DNA from: Synechococcus elongatus PCC 11801
GTDB lineage: Bacteria > Cyanobacteriota > Cyanobacteriia > Synechococcales > Synechococcaceae
Assembly (NCBI RefSeq): GCF_003846445.2
Contig: NZ_CP030139.2
Span: forward strand, 1,178,001 to 1,242,000
Direction of reading: 5' to 3'
Length of the DNA: 64,000 nucleotides
The position numbers and the translations under genes are program-made. Below the pieces are notes generated by a model, which saw only the letters and a list, made by a program, of their open reading frames with translations, searched no databases and was not told the DNA's origin. Below are positions 48,668-57,955 of this stretch, piece by piece; the stretch's first letter is position 1, and the number at the start of each line of letters is the position of its first letter.

Positions 48668-49540
48668 CTAGCGCCGCTGAGGTTGAAGGGTTTCTCCGAG
48701 TCCTTCGCCCAGTAGCGAGAGCGCGACCACCAGCAGCGTCATTGCCAGCCCAGGAAAGAGTGCGGTCCACCAAATTCCTGTGGGCAGGGCATCTAAAGCC
48801 TGACGCAGGTCATAGCCCCATTCCGGCACTGCCTCCGGTAGACCTAAACCGAGAAACCCCAAACCACCCAGAATCAAGACCGCATCAGCTGCGTTCAAGG
48901 TGAAGAGCACCGGCACACTTTGAATGACGTTGGCCACCAAGTACTTGCGCAGGATGTGCGGGGTCGAAGCCCCCAGCGATCGCGCCGCCTCAATATAGGG
49001 TTCGCTTTTGACACTCGCAGTCTGGTTGCGCACCACGCGGAAATATTGGGGGACGTAGGCAATGCTGAGTGCGATCGCCGCATTGGGTACGCCACGACCA
49101 ACCACAAAAGCGAGTGTGATCGACAGCAACAACCCAGGCAGCGTATAGACCACGTCCATTAAGAAAACGAGGGCACGATCGAGCCAACCACCCCAATAAC
49201 CAGCAATTAACCCTAAGGGCACCCCGATCGCTAGGCTCAAGCTAGTTCCCAGCAAGACCACCTGCAGTGCCACTCGGGTGCCAAACAGGGTGCGGGAAAA
49301 GACGTCATACCCCTGACGCGTTGTACCAAACCAGTGCTGCCAAGAAGGAGCGGCATGAATGGGATTGAGCAGCGCTTCTGTCGGATTTTGAATCCAGCCC
49401 AAGGACTGCAAGAGCGGTGCTGCGATCGCAATCACAACGTAGATCAGGCTGATGCCCAGTCCCCAGCGCGCCAGTCGTGCCGCAAAGGTCGAGCCACTAA
49501 AGCCAGGGAGCCGCAAGCGATCAAGCACTGCAAGTTGCAT
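48668..49540 (-). CDS. ABC transporter permease (DppC/OppC type)
   Basis: 290 residues from the ATG at 49540 (MQLAVLDRLRLPGF). The ORF upstream to 49690 has no family sequence. Six helices. The binding-protein-dependent transport motif EAARSLGASTPHILRKYLVAN (the EAA loop) contacts the ATPase. HWFGTTRQGYDVFSRTLFGTR at about 90 is typical of the DppC/OppC N-terminal domain, as is the GTSLSLAIGVPLGLIAG helix. Peptide or nickel uptake is the usual role. The B permease, ATPases and binding protein are not adjacent. 10 bp separate it from the nuclease gene upstream, on the same strand. Confidence 0.9.
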   Translation of the reverse strand: MQLAVLDRLRLPGFSGSTFAARLARWGLGISLIYVVIAIAAPLLQSLGWIQNPTEALLNPIHAAPSWQHWFGTTRQGYDVFSRTLFGTRVALQVVLLGTSLSLAIGVPLGLIAGYWGGWLDRALVFLMDVVYTLPGLLLSITLAFVVGRGVPNAAIALSIAYVPQYFRVVRNQTASVKSEPYIEAARSLGASTPHILRKYLVANVIQSVPVLFTLNAADAVLILGGLGFLGLGLPEAVPEWGYDLRQALDALPTGIWWTALFPGLAMTLLVVALSLLGEGLGETLQPQRR

Positions 49541-49682
49541 CCGAGATTCGATCAGCAGTGAAGGGCAGAAAGTGGCCTCATCATCAGCGGAGATGGAGCG
49601 GCTGGCAAGTCCCTCTGGAGCGATCGCCCTCGAGTTGGACTCCAGCCAGATGGCAGAGTGGAGAAAGCATGGAGACTCCTGA

Positions 49683-51614
49683 ATGATCACGGCTGCCTAC
49701 GGTTCTTGGCGATCGCCGATCAGTGCCGACCTGATTGTGCAAGGCAGTGTTGGATTAAGCGGTGTATCGCTAGCAGGAGGCGATCGCTACTGGCTGGAGT
49801 CGCGCCCCACGGAACGCGGCCGCACCACCCTGATCCGCCAAAGTTCTGAAGGACAGATTGAAGAACTGACGCCAGCACCTTGGAATGTCCGCACCCGCGC
49901 TCATGAGTACGGCGGCGGCGCCTACTGCATCGATCAGGGCGTGGTCTACTTCAGCCATGACAAGGATCAGCGGCTCTACCGCCTCATTCCCGGCCAAGAT
50001 CCGCAGCCATTAACGCCGGAGCTGCCGCTGAAATTTGCCGATGGGCTGATCGATCGCCAGCGCCACCGCTGGATTGGCGTGCGTGAAGATCACCGTCCCG
50101 AGGGTGAAGCGATCGATGCGATCGTGGCGATTCCCCTGACTGGCGAACCCAGTGAAGGACAGGTTCTCGCGATCGGGGCTGACTTCTACGCGTCGCCGCG
50201 CCTTAGTAACGATGTACAACGGCTGGCTTGGCTGACTTGGTCACACCCGAATATGCCTTGGGATGGCACTGAGCTCTGGGTGGCAGAGTTCCAAGCCGAT
50301 GGTTCGCTAGCAACGCCGCAAAAGGTAGCAGGTGGCGATCGCGAGTCGGTGTTTCAGCCGGAATGGCTGCCAGATGGGCGCTTGGGCTTTGTCTCCGATT
50401 GCAGCGGTTGGTGGAATCTCTACTGCTGGGATGGTCAAACGACGCAGGCGATCGCGCCTACTGAAGCGGAATTTGGCATGCCCCAGTGGGTATTTGGCAT
50501 GCGCACTTGGGCACCAATCGATCGCGATCGCTGGCTAGCCGCTTCTACGAAAGCAGGGCACTGGTCGCTCTCGCTGGTGGATCTCGCTACGGGTAGCCTG
50601 AAACCGTTTGACCTGCCGTTCACGGACATCTCCGGCTTAGTTGTTGAGGGCGATCGCGCTTTGTTTACTGGAGCCGGTCCCGATCGCCCGGGTGCCGTGG
50701 TTGAACTGCAGATCAGCAGTGGCGAGTGGCAGGTACTCAAATCCAGCTCCAGCCTGGATCTTGATCCGCGTTATCTCTCCATTCCCCAAAGCATCGCCTT
50801 CCCCAGCGCCAACGGTCGGGTTGCCTACGGTCACTTCTACCCGCCGAGTAATCCCGACTACCAAGCGCCTGCGGACGAGAAGCCACCGCTACTGGTCAAA
50901 AGCCACGGTGGCCCAACTGCACAAACCCGCAGTAGCCTCAGCCTCGGCATTCAGTATTGGACGAGTCGCGGTATCGCCGTCCTCGATGTGGATTACGGCG
51001 GCAGCACCGGCTATGGCCGCCCCTATCGCGATGCCCTGCAAGGACAGTGGGGCATTGTCGATGTCGAAGACTGTGCCGCGGGTGCCCAATGGCTAGCGGA
51101 GCAAGGGCTGGTCGACGGCGATCGCCTCTGCATTGATGGCGGCAGCGCTGGCGGCTACACCACACTCTGCGCCTTGACCTTCACCGATGTTTTCAAAGCG
51201 GGAGCTAGCCGCTACGGGATTGGTGACCTTAAAGCCCTCGCCGAAGACACCCACAAGTTTGAGTCCCGCTACCTCGATGGCTTGATTGGCCCTTGGCCGG
51301 CAGCGGCGGATCTCTACCGCGAGCGATCGCCGATTCACCACGTTGAGCAACTCAACTGCCCGGTGATCTTCTTCCAAGGGCTGGAGGATAAGGTCGTGCC
51401 ACCGGCGCAGGCCGAAACGATGGTCGCCGCCCTCAAAGCGAAAGGTCTGCCTGTCGCCTATGTCCCCTTCCCCGAGGAACAGCACGGCTTCCGGCAGGCC
51501 GCCAACATCAAGCGATCGCTCGAAGGTGAGCTGTATTTCTACAGCCAAATCTTCGGCTTCAAGCTGGCCGATGAGATTGAGCCTGTGGCGATCGCCAACT
51601 GGCCGCCCGCTTAA
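49683..51614 (+). CDS. S9 family prolyl oligopeptidase-like peptidase
   Basis: 643 residues. An N-terminal beta-propeller (about 1-370) is followed by an alpha/beta-hydrolase domain. The nucleophile Ser is in GGSAGGYT, the Asp in GLEDKVVPPAQAE and the His in EEQHGFRQ. KSHGGPTAQTRSSLS forms the oxyanion region. The family includes acylaminoacyl-peptidases and dipeptidyl peptidases with cytosolic or periplasmic roles. No signal peptide is seen, so it is probably cytoplasmic. Its stop shares a TTAA with the convergent methyltransferase gene. Confidence 0.92.
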   Translation: MITAAYGSWRSPISADLIVQGSVGLSGVSLAGGDRYWLESRPTERGRTTLIRQSSEGQIEELTPAPWNVRTRAHEYGGGAYCIDQGVVYFSHDKDQRLYRLIPGQDPQPLTPELPLKFADGLIDRQRHRWIGVREDHRPEGEAIDAIVAIPLTGEPSEGQVLAIGADFYASPRLSNDVQRLAWLTWSHPNMPWDGTELWVAEFQADGSLATPQKVAGGDRESVFQPEWLPDGRLGFVSDCSGWWNLYCWDGQTTQAIAPTEAEFGMPQWVFGMRTWAPIDRDRWLAASTKAGHWSLSLVDLATGSLKPFDLPFTDISGLVVEGDRALFTGAGPDRPGAVVELQISSGEWQVLKSSSSLDLDPRYLSIPQSIAFPSANGRVAYGHFYPPSNPDYQAPADEKPPLLVKSHGGPTAQTRSSLSLGIQYWTSRGIAVLDVDYGGSTGYGRPYRDALQGQWGIVDVEDCAAGAQWLAEQGLVDGDRLCIDGGSAGGYTTLCALTFTDVFKAGASRYGIGDLKALAEDTHKFESRYLDGLIGPWPAAADLYRERSPIHHVEQLNCPVIFFQGLEDKVVPPAQAETMVAALKAKGLPVAYVPFPEEQHGFRQAANIKRSLEGELYFYSQIFGFKLADEIEPVAIANWPPA

Positions 51615-52552
51615 ATCGCTTGGGCAATCAGCGTATGGTGGCGGGGACTATTGCGAACTCGAGTCGGAGCAGTAAACCCCGCCGTCTGAAACACAGCATC
51701 CAAGTCCAAGCTGAAATATTCATCGATGTAGGGCTCGGTACTCTTCAGCAGCGTCAGGATGTAGGGCGGCATCTTGGCGAAGACTTCCGACTGCGGATTC
51801 ATGTCCATCAGGGCAATGTGACCACCGACGGGCAGCAAGCGTCGCGCCTCTTTGAGGATGTCTTGAGCTGCTTGAGCCGGTAGTTCGTGAAAGACCAGGC
51901 AGGAAGACACTAAATCAAAACTTTGATCCGGTAGCCCTGTGGCTTCGGCAGCAGCATGGTGCCAAAGCACCGATCGCCCCGCTTGCTCAGACTGATATTT
52001 CGCGACGGCAAGGAAGTAGGGCGAGAGATCCAGACCGGCGATCGCGGCTTCGGGGAACGTGTCTTGCAGCGTGAAGGTACTCATGCCGACGCTACAGCCG
52101 ATATCCAAAATTCGCTGGGGTGCGGTTGGCAATTGCTCTTTCAATACTTGGTGATAGCTGGCGCGCAGTTGTGCATCCCCTTGGGCACCAGCTTCCGGCC
52201 AAATGCGGGCATGGACTGAAAGTGCCGCCACTTCAACTTCCATGGCGGGATCCCAGCCCAGGTTGCCTTCGGGATAGGCATGGAAGGGTGCGACGTAATA
52301 GCTCGGGTACTGGAGATCAGGATTAGTTAGAGCCTGCAGATCCTGTTCCCAGTCGGGCGAGAACGACTGCTCGCTTTGCCGCTGGCGCAGGGCAGCAGTT
52401 CTGGCTGGCCAATCGACACCGATTTGACTGGCACGCTGCACCATCATCGATCGCGCCCGTTTGCGGGCGAGGTCAAACAGCGGCTGGATCTGGAGGATGC
52501 CACTGACCAAACGAGAGGCAAGCCCCATCGGTTTTACAGTCGTAGCCGTCAT
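51611..52552 (-). CDS. Class I SAM-dependent methyltransferase
   Basis: 313 residues. The SAM motif ILDIGCSVGMSTFTL lies at 148-162, then GLDLSPYF for the acidic residue region, and FDLVSSCLVFHEL for the post-I strand. The N-terminal 140 residues are extra to the minimal fold and contain YPSYYVAPFHAYPEGNLGWD, seen in a cyanobacterial subfamily. The C-terminus (PTRVRNSPRHHTLIAQAI) ends in the terminal strand. Substrate unknown; quinone or lipid methylation would fit the family but is not shown. Convergent with the S9 peptidase, divergent from ubiH-like gene by 101 bp. Confidence 0.85.
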   Translation of the reverse strand: MTATTVKPMGLASRLVSGILQIQPLFDLARKRARSMMVQRASQIGVDWPARTAALRQRQSEQSFSPDWEQDLQALTNPDLQYPSYYVAPFHAYPEGNLGWDPAMEVEVAALSVHARIWPEAGAQGDAQLRASYHQVLKEQLPTAPQRILDIGCSVGMSTFTLQDTFPEAAIAGLDLSPYFLAVAKYQSEQAGRSVLWHHAAAEATGLPDQSFDLVSSCLVFHELPAQAAQDILKEARRLLPVGGHIALMDMNPQSEVFAKMPPYILTLLKSTEPYIDEYFSLDLDAVFQTAGFTAPTRVRNSPRHHTLIAQAI

Positions 52553-52653
52553 GGAAACGCCCAGAATTCTCTCTGCTTATTATCGCGATCGCCCCCCGCT
52601 TTCCTGAGAAGCGTTGAAAATAAAGCTGTCCCCTGCTGGAGTGGTGCCTATCC

Positions 52654-53898
52654 ATGTTGACCGAGGCCAACCCCACCGAGTTTGCTCCTTCGCCTTTACT
52701 GACCACCGATGTCGTTGTTGTCGGAGCTGGCATTGTCGGTAGTTTGGTGGCCTATGGCCTAGCCCGCCAAGGGTTGCGGGTTGCCCTCGTGGAAGCTCAA
52801 CCACCCAATGTCGTCCTCAGCCGCGATCGCGCCTATGCCTTGACCTTGGCTGCTGCCGATTTACTAGAACAGTTGGGGCTGTGGGAAACATTGCTGCCCC
52901 GTATTCAACCTTTCCAAGAAATTCAGCTCAGTGATACAGCCCTTCCCAAGTCAGTACGACTATTGCCGAAGGATTTACAGCGATCGCAAAGTCTTGGCTA
53001 CGTCGCTGAGCATCGGGTTCTGCTCGAGACGCTGTACGAGCAGTTCGCAACGGTCCCGAATTTGACTTGGCTCCCCTCAACACAGCTTCTCGAAGTCAAC
53101 TTGGGGACCCGCCAAGCCATGCTGTTGCTAGAGCGGGATGGCATTCAACAGCAGTGGCAGAGTCAACTCGTCGTTGCGGCCGATGGCCCCAATTCCCCCC
53201 TGCGTGAAGCCTGCGGCATTCGTCGCGATGGCTGGGCCTACTGGCAATCTTGTCTGACGGCAGTGATCAGCTTAGAGCGATCGCACCAAGGCATTGCTCA
53301 GGAATGTTTCCGCAAGAGTGGTCCCTTTGCCGTGCTGCCCCTGCCAGGCGATCGCGCCCAGATTGTCTGGACGGCACCCCATGCTCAGGCGCAACAGTTG
53401 CGTGATCTTCCCGAGTCAGAGTTTCTCCAGCAACTGCAACAACCCTTTGGCGATCGCTACGGACAACTGCGCTTGCTCAGCGATCGCCGGATCTTTCCGG
53501 TGCAGCTGCGTCAAAGCCGTCGCTACGTCCAGCACCGCTTCGCTCTTGTCGGAGATGCAGCCCACTGCTGTCATCCTGTCGGTGGACAGGGGCTGAACCT
53601 CGGCATTCAGGATGCGGGCGCCCTGATAGAAACCCTGACGAGCGATCGCCAACGACGCAAAGATTTGGGACGCCTAACGCTCTTGCGGCGCTACGAACGC
53701 CGCCGCAAACGCGAAACTTGGCTGATTTTGGGCTTTACCGATCTACTCGATCGCCTCTTTTCCAATCACTTTTGGCCGCTAGTCCAGTTGCGGCGCCTCG
53801 GGTTGTGGTCACTGCGCCATATCCCACTGCTACGCAAGCTCGCCCTGCAAATCATGACGGGTCAGTGGGTGCAACCGATTCACCTCAAAAAACCCTAA
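52654..53898 (+). CDS. UbiH/UbiF/Coq6 family FAD-dependent hydroxylase
   Basis: 414 residues. The FAD-binding Rossmann motif VVVVGAGIVGSLVAYGLARQG lies at about 21-41, then RDRAYALTLAAADLLEQLGL. The second FAD motif is RFALVGDAAHCCHPVGGQGLNLG with the DG/GD fold, at about 297-320. UbiH-type enzymes add oxygen to aromatic rings in quinone synthesis. In cyanobacteria plastoquinone comes from a different route, so the substrate here is uncertain. The C-terminus (about 360-414) is Arg-rich and may touch the membrane. Monocistronic; the next gene has its own promoter. Confidence 0.85.
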   Translation: MLTEANPTEFAPSPLLTTDVVVVGAGIVGSLVAYGLARQGLRVALVEAQPPNVVLSRDRAYALTLAAADLLEQLGLWETLLPRIQPFQEIQLSDTALPKSVRLLPKDLQRSQSLGYVAEHRVLLETLYEQFATVPNLTWLPSTQLLEVNLGTRQAMLLLERDGIQQQWQSQLVVAADGPNSPLREACGIRRDGWAYWQSCLTAVISLERSHQGIAQECFRKSGPFAVLPLPGDRAQIVWTAPHAQAQQLRDLPESEFLQQLQQPFGDRYGQLRLLSDRRIFPVQLRQSRRYVQHRFALVGDAAHCCHPVGGQGLNLGIQDAGALIETLTSDRQRRKDLGRLTLLRRYERRRKRETWLILGFTDLLDRLFSNHFWPLVQLRRLGLWSLRHIPLLRKLALQIMTGQWVQPIHLKKP

Positions 53899-54027
53899 GC
53901 ACTTTTGCTCTCTTGTCAAACTCGCCAGGACTGTTAACATCAGCGCACTAAAAGCCGCTGATTGTTGCTTTCGTTTGCGATTCAGCGACCCATCTGTCTA
54001 AGCTGCACTACTCTGAATGCACATCGC

Positions 54028-54055
54028 TTGACTTTTTCTGTCATCGGTGTAACAT
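54028..54055 (+). promoter_or_regulatory. Promoter of the DUF2949 gene
   Basis: TTGACT at 54028-54033, 16-bp spacer, TAACAT at 54050-54055. The predicted start is near 54062, about 38 bases before the ATG. Confidence 0.5.
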
Positions 54056-54099
54056 TTGGGCTCCTAAGCATTCTTCCTCGGTCATCCTCGCAACATCCC

Positions 54100-54339
54100 A
54101 TGAGTTTCATCCCCTTCCCGGGCAACGAATCTAGTCTCAATACTCCAATCGCTGCAGCGAAGCCAGAGCTGATTCGTTTCCTGCAGGAAGAGCTGGCATT
54201 GCCAGATGCCTCGATTGAGATGGCCGTCCGCCATAGCGAACAAGAGCAAGGCCCCATCCCGATGGTGCTCTGGCGCTACGGTTTGGTGAACCTGCAAGAA
54301 CTCGAACAGATTTACGACTGGATGGAAGCTGCCGCCTAA
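54100..54339 (+). CDS. DUF2949 family small protein
   Basis: 79 residues from the ATG at 54100 (MSFIPFPGNESSLNTP). The ORF upstream to 53962 spans its promoter and lacks conservation. The helical core LIRFLQEELALPDASIEMAVRHSE and GPIPMVLWRYGLVNLQELEQIYDW is the DUF2949 signature, common in cyanobacteria only. No function is established. Soluble, no signal peptide. It lies between the hydroxylase and plsY genes with independent transcription likely. Confidence 0.8.
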   Translation: MSFIPFPGNESSLNTPIAAAKPELIRFLQEELALPDASIEMAVRHSEQEQGPIPMVLWRYGLVNLQELEQIYDWMEAAA

Positions 54340-54477
54340 GGACAATCGCTCCTTCAACTTTTCCTGCCTGCTGAAGCCGGTTGTCTTGGACAGTCGGCTT
54401 TGCTGTTTATAGCCGAGTCCAGCTCCGGAAGCTCACGCCTCGTAATAAGGTAGTGTCCAGACTTCTGACCCAGACCC

Positions 54478-55122
54478 ATGTTGCTCAGTGTTGTCACGAT
54501 CGCGCTGCTTGCTTACCTCTTGGGCTCATTCCCCGCGGGCTATCTGGCCGGCCGCTGGCTCAAAGGCATTGATATCCGCAAGGAGGGGTCTGGCTCAACT
54601 GGCGCTACCAACGTGCTGCGCGTGTTGGGCAAAGGTCCCGCCTTGGTGGTGTTCATTACCGACATTCTCAAGGGTGTCCTCGCAGTCGTTGCAGCACGGG
54701 CGATCGCTTCAGCTAATGGTCTGGATCCCATCGCGATCGCTTGGCTAGCCGCCTTTGCTGCGATCATTGCTGTCGTCGGTCATAGCCTGCCCATCTGGCT
54801 CAACTTTCGTGGCGGCAAATCCGTCGCCACCAGCCTGGGTGTGCTTCTGGCCTTATCGCCCGTAGTGGGGCTCTCAGGATTTGGGGCCTTCTTACTGCTG
54901 CTGGCGCTGTTTCGGATTGTCTCGCTCGGTTCGATCGCCGGAGCGATCACCGTCATTGTTTTGATGCTAGTTCTGCCCGAGCCGCTACCCAACAAGATTC
55001 TGGGCATCGCAGCCGGTGTTTACGTCATCTATCGGCATCGCAGCAACCTCGATCGCCTACGGCGGGGCGAAGAACCCCGCATTGGCCAGCGGCTATCGAC
55101 GAATCGTGAGGCAGGAACCTAG
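54478..55122 (+). CDS. plsY: Glycerol-3-phosphate acyltransferase PlsY
   Basis: 214 residues, five to six hydrophobic helices. It uses acyl-phosphate from PlsX to acylate glycerol 3-phosphate, the first step of phospholipid and thylakoid lipid synthesis. Motif 1 [12 protein letters not shown] and [19 protein letters not shown], then [20 protein letters not shown] for motif 2, are all visible. Length is normal. The stop shares CTAG with the convergent proC gene. Confidence 0.95.
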   Translation: MLLSVVTIALLAYLLGSFPAGYLAGRWLKGIDIRKEGSGSTGATNVLRVLGKGPALVVFITDILKGVLAVVAARAIASANGLDPIAIAWLAAFAAIIAVVGHSLPIWLNFRGGKSVATSLGVLLALSPVVGLSGFGAFLLLLALFRIVSLGSIAGAITVIVLMLVLPEPLPNKILGIAAGVYVIYRHRSNLDRLRRGEEPRIGQRLSTNREAGT

Positions 55123-55913
55123 CCCAACTGTTGCGATCGCAGCGCCGCGGCCTTGACTGCTTCAATCAGCGCCGAGCGTAGGCCATGAGATTCGAGTGTC
55201 GCCACCCCGGCGATCGTGGTACCGCCGGGGCTACAGACGCGATCCTTGAGTTCACCTGGATGCCAGCCGGTGTCTTGGAGCAGTTCTGCCGTTCCTCGCA
55301 CCGTTTGAATCGCCAGCTCTGTAGCGATCGCACGCGGCAAGCCGGCAGCTACACCACCATCGCTCAGGGCTTCGATAATCAAGGCGACATAGCCAGGGCC
55401 CGACCCCGATAGACCCGTCACAGCATCTAGTTGCGACTCAGGCACGGTGACAACGCGACCCACAGCCGCGAAAAATTCCTGCGCTTGGCTGATCTGATCT
55501 GCAGTCACCTGCTGCCCCGCTGCGATCGCAGTCACCCCAGCTCCAACAGTCGCCGGCGTATTGGGCATCGCTCGGATCACTGCTTCACCGGGAAATGCCG
55601 CTTCCAGCTTGGCCAAGGGCACCCCCGCCAAAATCGACAAGATCAGGCGATCGCAGCGCAGACTTGCTAAGCCTGACACTGCGGCATCAAACACCTGGGG
55701 CTTGATCGCCAGCAATAGCCAATCCGCCTGGGATGCCTCAGCATTTTCGGCAACACACTTCACCCCATAGCGATCGCTCAAAAACTCACGACGAGCGGCA
55801 AAGGGTTCACTAACGATCACTGCCGCGGCATCCACCTGACCTTGGGCCAACAGCCGGGCAAGCAGGGCTTCTCCCATCACACCGCCGCCAATGATGCCCA
55901 AGCTGCTGATCAT
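55119..55913 (-). CDS. proC: Pyrroline-5-carboxylate reductase
   Basis: 264 residues. The N-terminal NAD(P)-binding motif is LGIIGGGVMGEALL. The C-terminal all-helical dimer domain has SGSGPGYVALIIEALSDGGVAAGLPR and the P5CR signature TELLQDTGWHPGELKDRVCSPGGTTIAG. It makes proline from pyrroline-5-carboxylate with NAD(P)H in the cytoplasm. It lies downstream of sepF on the same strand by 134 bp, the pipX-pipY-sepF-proC order being found in other cyanobacteria. Confidence 0.97.
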   Translation of the reverse strand: MISSLGIIGGGVMGEALLARLLAQGQVDAAAVIVSEPFAARREFLSDRYGVKCVAENAEASQADWLLLAIKPQVFDAAVSGLASLRCDRLILSILAGVPLAKLEAAFPGEAVIRAMPNTPATVGAGVTAIAAGQQVTADQISQAQEFFAAVGRVVTVPESQLDAVTGLSGSGPGYVALIIEALSDGGVAAGLPRAIATELAIQTVRGTAELLQDTGWHPGELKDRVCSPGGTTIAGVATLESHGLRSALIEAVKAAALRSQQLG

Positions 55914-56047
55914 GCCGATCCCGACTCAAAAATTCACTTCTGATCCTAGAGCAACGAAAAACCTGCCAAGTGCAATCACTGCGATCGCCCTCGACAGGTA
56001 CTAGGGGGAGGTGCCGCTTAAGGCGGTGCGGAGAGTCTACTTGTACG

Positions 56048-56623
56048 CTATTGAGCGGCGTAGCGCGTTTCCGTTGCCCAAGCTGGCGTGGGAGTTGCTG
56101 TCCGACCAAAACTCGCCGCGGGCTGAACAGGGGCTGCCACCGGTGTGTCGCTCAGGTACTGCTCACCACCTTGGGTTGTGACGTGAACACAGCTCGGGGT
56201 GAAGAGGAAAATGCTTTCGCCAACGCGCTCCTGATGGCCATCAATCGCAAAGGTGCCGCCAGCAACGAAATCAACGGCACGCTGAGCTTGCTCCGGCTCC
56301 ATCATCGTCAGATTCAAGACGATCGTCTTACGCTCGCGTAGGGCTTGGATAGCTTGGGGCATCTCTTCAAAGGAGCGGGGTTCCATCACCACAACTTCCG
56401 AGCTGCTGCTGAGACCAGGCAAGCCAATCACATTGCTGGTAGGGGTGCTGGCGGGCTCTAGAGCGGCCGTGTGGCTGCGCTGTCTCCGGCGGGAACCAGT
56501 CTCTGCAGCATCGTTATAGCTGTTGTAAGAGTCCGTACCGACATCATAGGTTTCGTACTCTTCGTCGTACTCCACCGACTCATTGAGACCGACGATATCG
56601 CGGATGCGATTTACAAAAGACAC
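56048..56623 (-). CDS. sepF: Cell division protein SepF (Cdv2/Ycf50-related)
   Basis: 191 residues from a GTG at 56623 preceded by GGAGG at 9 bases; the upstream ORF to 56728 is unconserved. The N-terminal amphipathic helix [12 protein letters not shown] binds membrane. A disordered acidic linker with Tyr repeats runs to about 70. The SepF domain covers about 80-165 ([50 protein letters not shown]). SepF anchors and aligns FtsZ filaments at the division site; in cyanobacteria without FtsA it is essential for Z-ring placement. It follows pipY by about 220 bp. Confidence 0.95.
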   Translation of the reverse strand: MSFVNRIRDIVGLNESVEYDEEYETYDVGTDSYNSYNDAAETGSRRRQRSHTAALEPASTPTSNVIGLPGLSSSSEVVVMEPRSFEEMPQAIQALRERKTIVLNLTMMEPEQAQRAVDFVAGGTFAIDGHQERVGESIFLFTPSCVHVTTQGGEQYLSDTPVAAPVQPAASFGRTATPTPAWATETRYAAQ

Positions 56624-56846
56624 GGTCAAGTTCCTCCAAGGACAACGACACCACACTCTTTCCGCCGACCACCAGCGAGGCCGTGTGGCACTGCTTGGGT
56701 CTATGGAGACGCAGTAGTAATAGCACAAACAACAAGATTTTGACTGGTCTTATTGAACAAATCTCAGCTTTTTTTTAACAATGGTGCTGAAAGCTGCTTA
56801 CAACGCGATCGCAGGCTCAATCTGGGAGCTGGATGATCAATTTCAA

Positions 56847-57515
56847 CTACTGGGGCGATCGCGGACCAAAGAGCTGAGTCCCTACCCGAATCCAAGTTGC
56901 TCCTTCCGCGACTGCGAGGGGCCAATCATTCGACATTCCCATCGAAAGCTCAGTCAGTTTTAGCTGCGGCGCTTGCTGCTGTAACTCCGACGCCAAGGTG
57001 TGCGCTTGGGCAAACAAGGCTTGTGTCTCGGCAGGCGTCAAACCCAGGGGTGGAATGGCCATCAAGCCGCGGATCTGGATGTGCTGCAGTTGGCTGAGTT
57101 GACTGAAGTCTGCACGGAGGTCGACGGGGTCCCAACCGGCTTTATTCGGATCCGGCAACAGTTTGACCTGCAAGCAAATCTGGGGCGATCGCCCGAGTTC
57201 GCCGGCAATGCGATCGAGTCGCTCAGCCAAAGCCCAGCTATCCACAGAGTGAATCCAATCGAAGTGTTCGACCGCTTTGCGGACTTTATTGCTCTGGAGT
57301 GGCCCGATCAGATGCCAAGTCAAATCTGGCAGATCGGTTAGTTCTGCTTGTTTGGCGATCGCTTCTTGAACGCGATTTTCACCAAAGTGCCGTTGCCCCG
57401 CTGCATAGGCTTCCCGAATTGCGGTGGCGGGATGGTTTTTACTGACGGCGATGAGCTGGACTGAAGGCGGCAACTGCGATCGGAGACTGGCCAACCGCTC
57501 GGCAATTTGGGCCAT
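56847..57515 (-). CDS. pipY: YggS/PipY family PLP-binding protein
   Basis: 222 residues, fold type III TIM barrel like alanine racemase N-domain. The PLP lysine is K26 in LIAVSKNHPA; HFGENRVQEAIAKQ and WHLIGPLQSNKVR are typical. YggS/PLPBP proteins bind PLP without a known enzyme activity and hold vitamin B6 and amino/keto acid balance. The gene follows pipX by 24 bp in what is described in S. elongatus as the pipXY operon, and the products are functionally linked. The stop lies in a HIP1-containing stretch. Confidence 0.95.
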   Translation of the reverse strand: MAQIAERLASLRSQLPPSVQLIAVSKNHPATAIREAYAAGQRHFGENRVQEAIAKQAELTDLPDLTWHLIGPLQSNKVRKAVEHFDWIHSVDSWALAERLDRIAGELGRSPQICLQVKLLPDPNKAGWDPVDLRADFSQLSQLQHIQIRGLMAIPPLGLTPAETQALFAQAHTLASELQQQAPQLKLTELSMGMSNDWPLAVAEGATWIRVGTQLFGPRSPQ

Positions 57516-57539
57516 GCCTGCCTCTGACTCCTTGGCTCG

Positions 57540-57809
57540 CTACAGAAAAGTTTGCTTAAAGACTTGCTGCAACTGATTGTATTCCTGCAGGCTGGCTTCG
57601 CGGCGCAGCTGACGCAGGCGATTGTCAACTAGCATGCGCGCTTCATTGCGTCCGATCGGCTCAAAGCGTGTGCCGCGAGCATCGAAGGCGACTAAGAAAA
57701 AGAGGCGCTGAGCATACAGAGTCGCAAAGAGTTCTTTGCTATCCCCAAAGCTGCAGATCTGATAGAGCAATCCGAAGGTGGGATGGTTGAGGTAGTTTTC
57801 GGAAGCCAT
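57540..57809 (-). CDS. pipX: PII-interacting protein X, NtcA co-activator
   Basis: 89 residues, start MASENYLNHPTFGLLYQIC. The N-terminal Tudor-like domain (about 1-53, with LYAQRLFFLVAFDARGTRFEPIGR) binds PII or NtcA. Two C-terminal helices follow (NEARMLVDNRLRQLRREA). PipX bridges nitrogen status: when 2-oxoglutarate is high it activates NtcA, otherwise PII sequesters it. Found only in cyanobacteria. Directly upstream of pipY. Confidence 0.97.
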   Translation of the reverse strand: MASENYLNHPTFGLLYQICSFGDSKELFATLYAQRLFFLVAFDARGTRFEPIGRNEARMLVDNRLRQLRREASLQEYNQLQQVFKQTFL

Positions 57810-57955
57810 TGCTTGGGGGAAACGATCCTCAAGTTGAAGCGAGACAACTGCTCACTGGGATTCTGTAACAATCACAGCAGCGCTTCAAAAACTTTACGGG
57901 ATCTTGGCAAAGGCGGCCAGCGTTGCAGGGGCTAAATACAGCCCTTCATCAGCCT

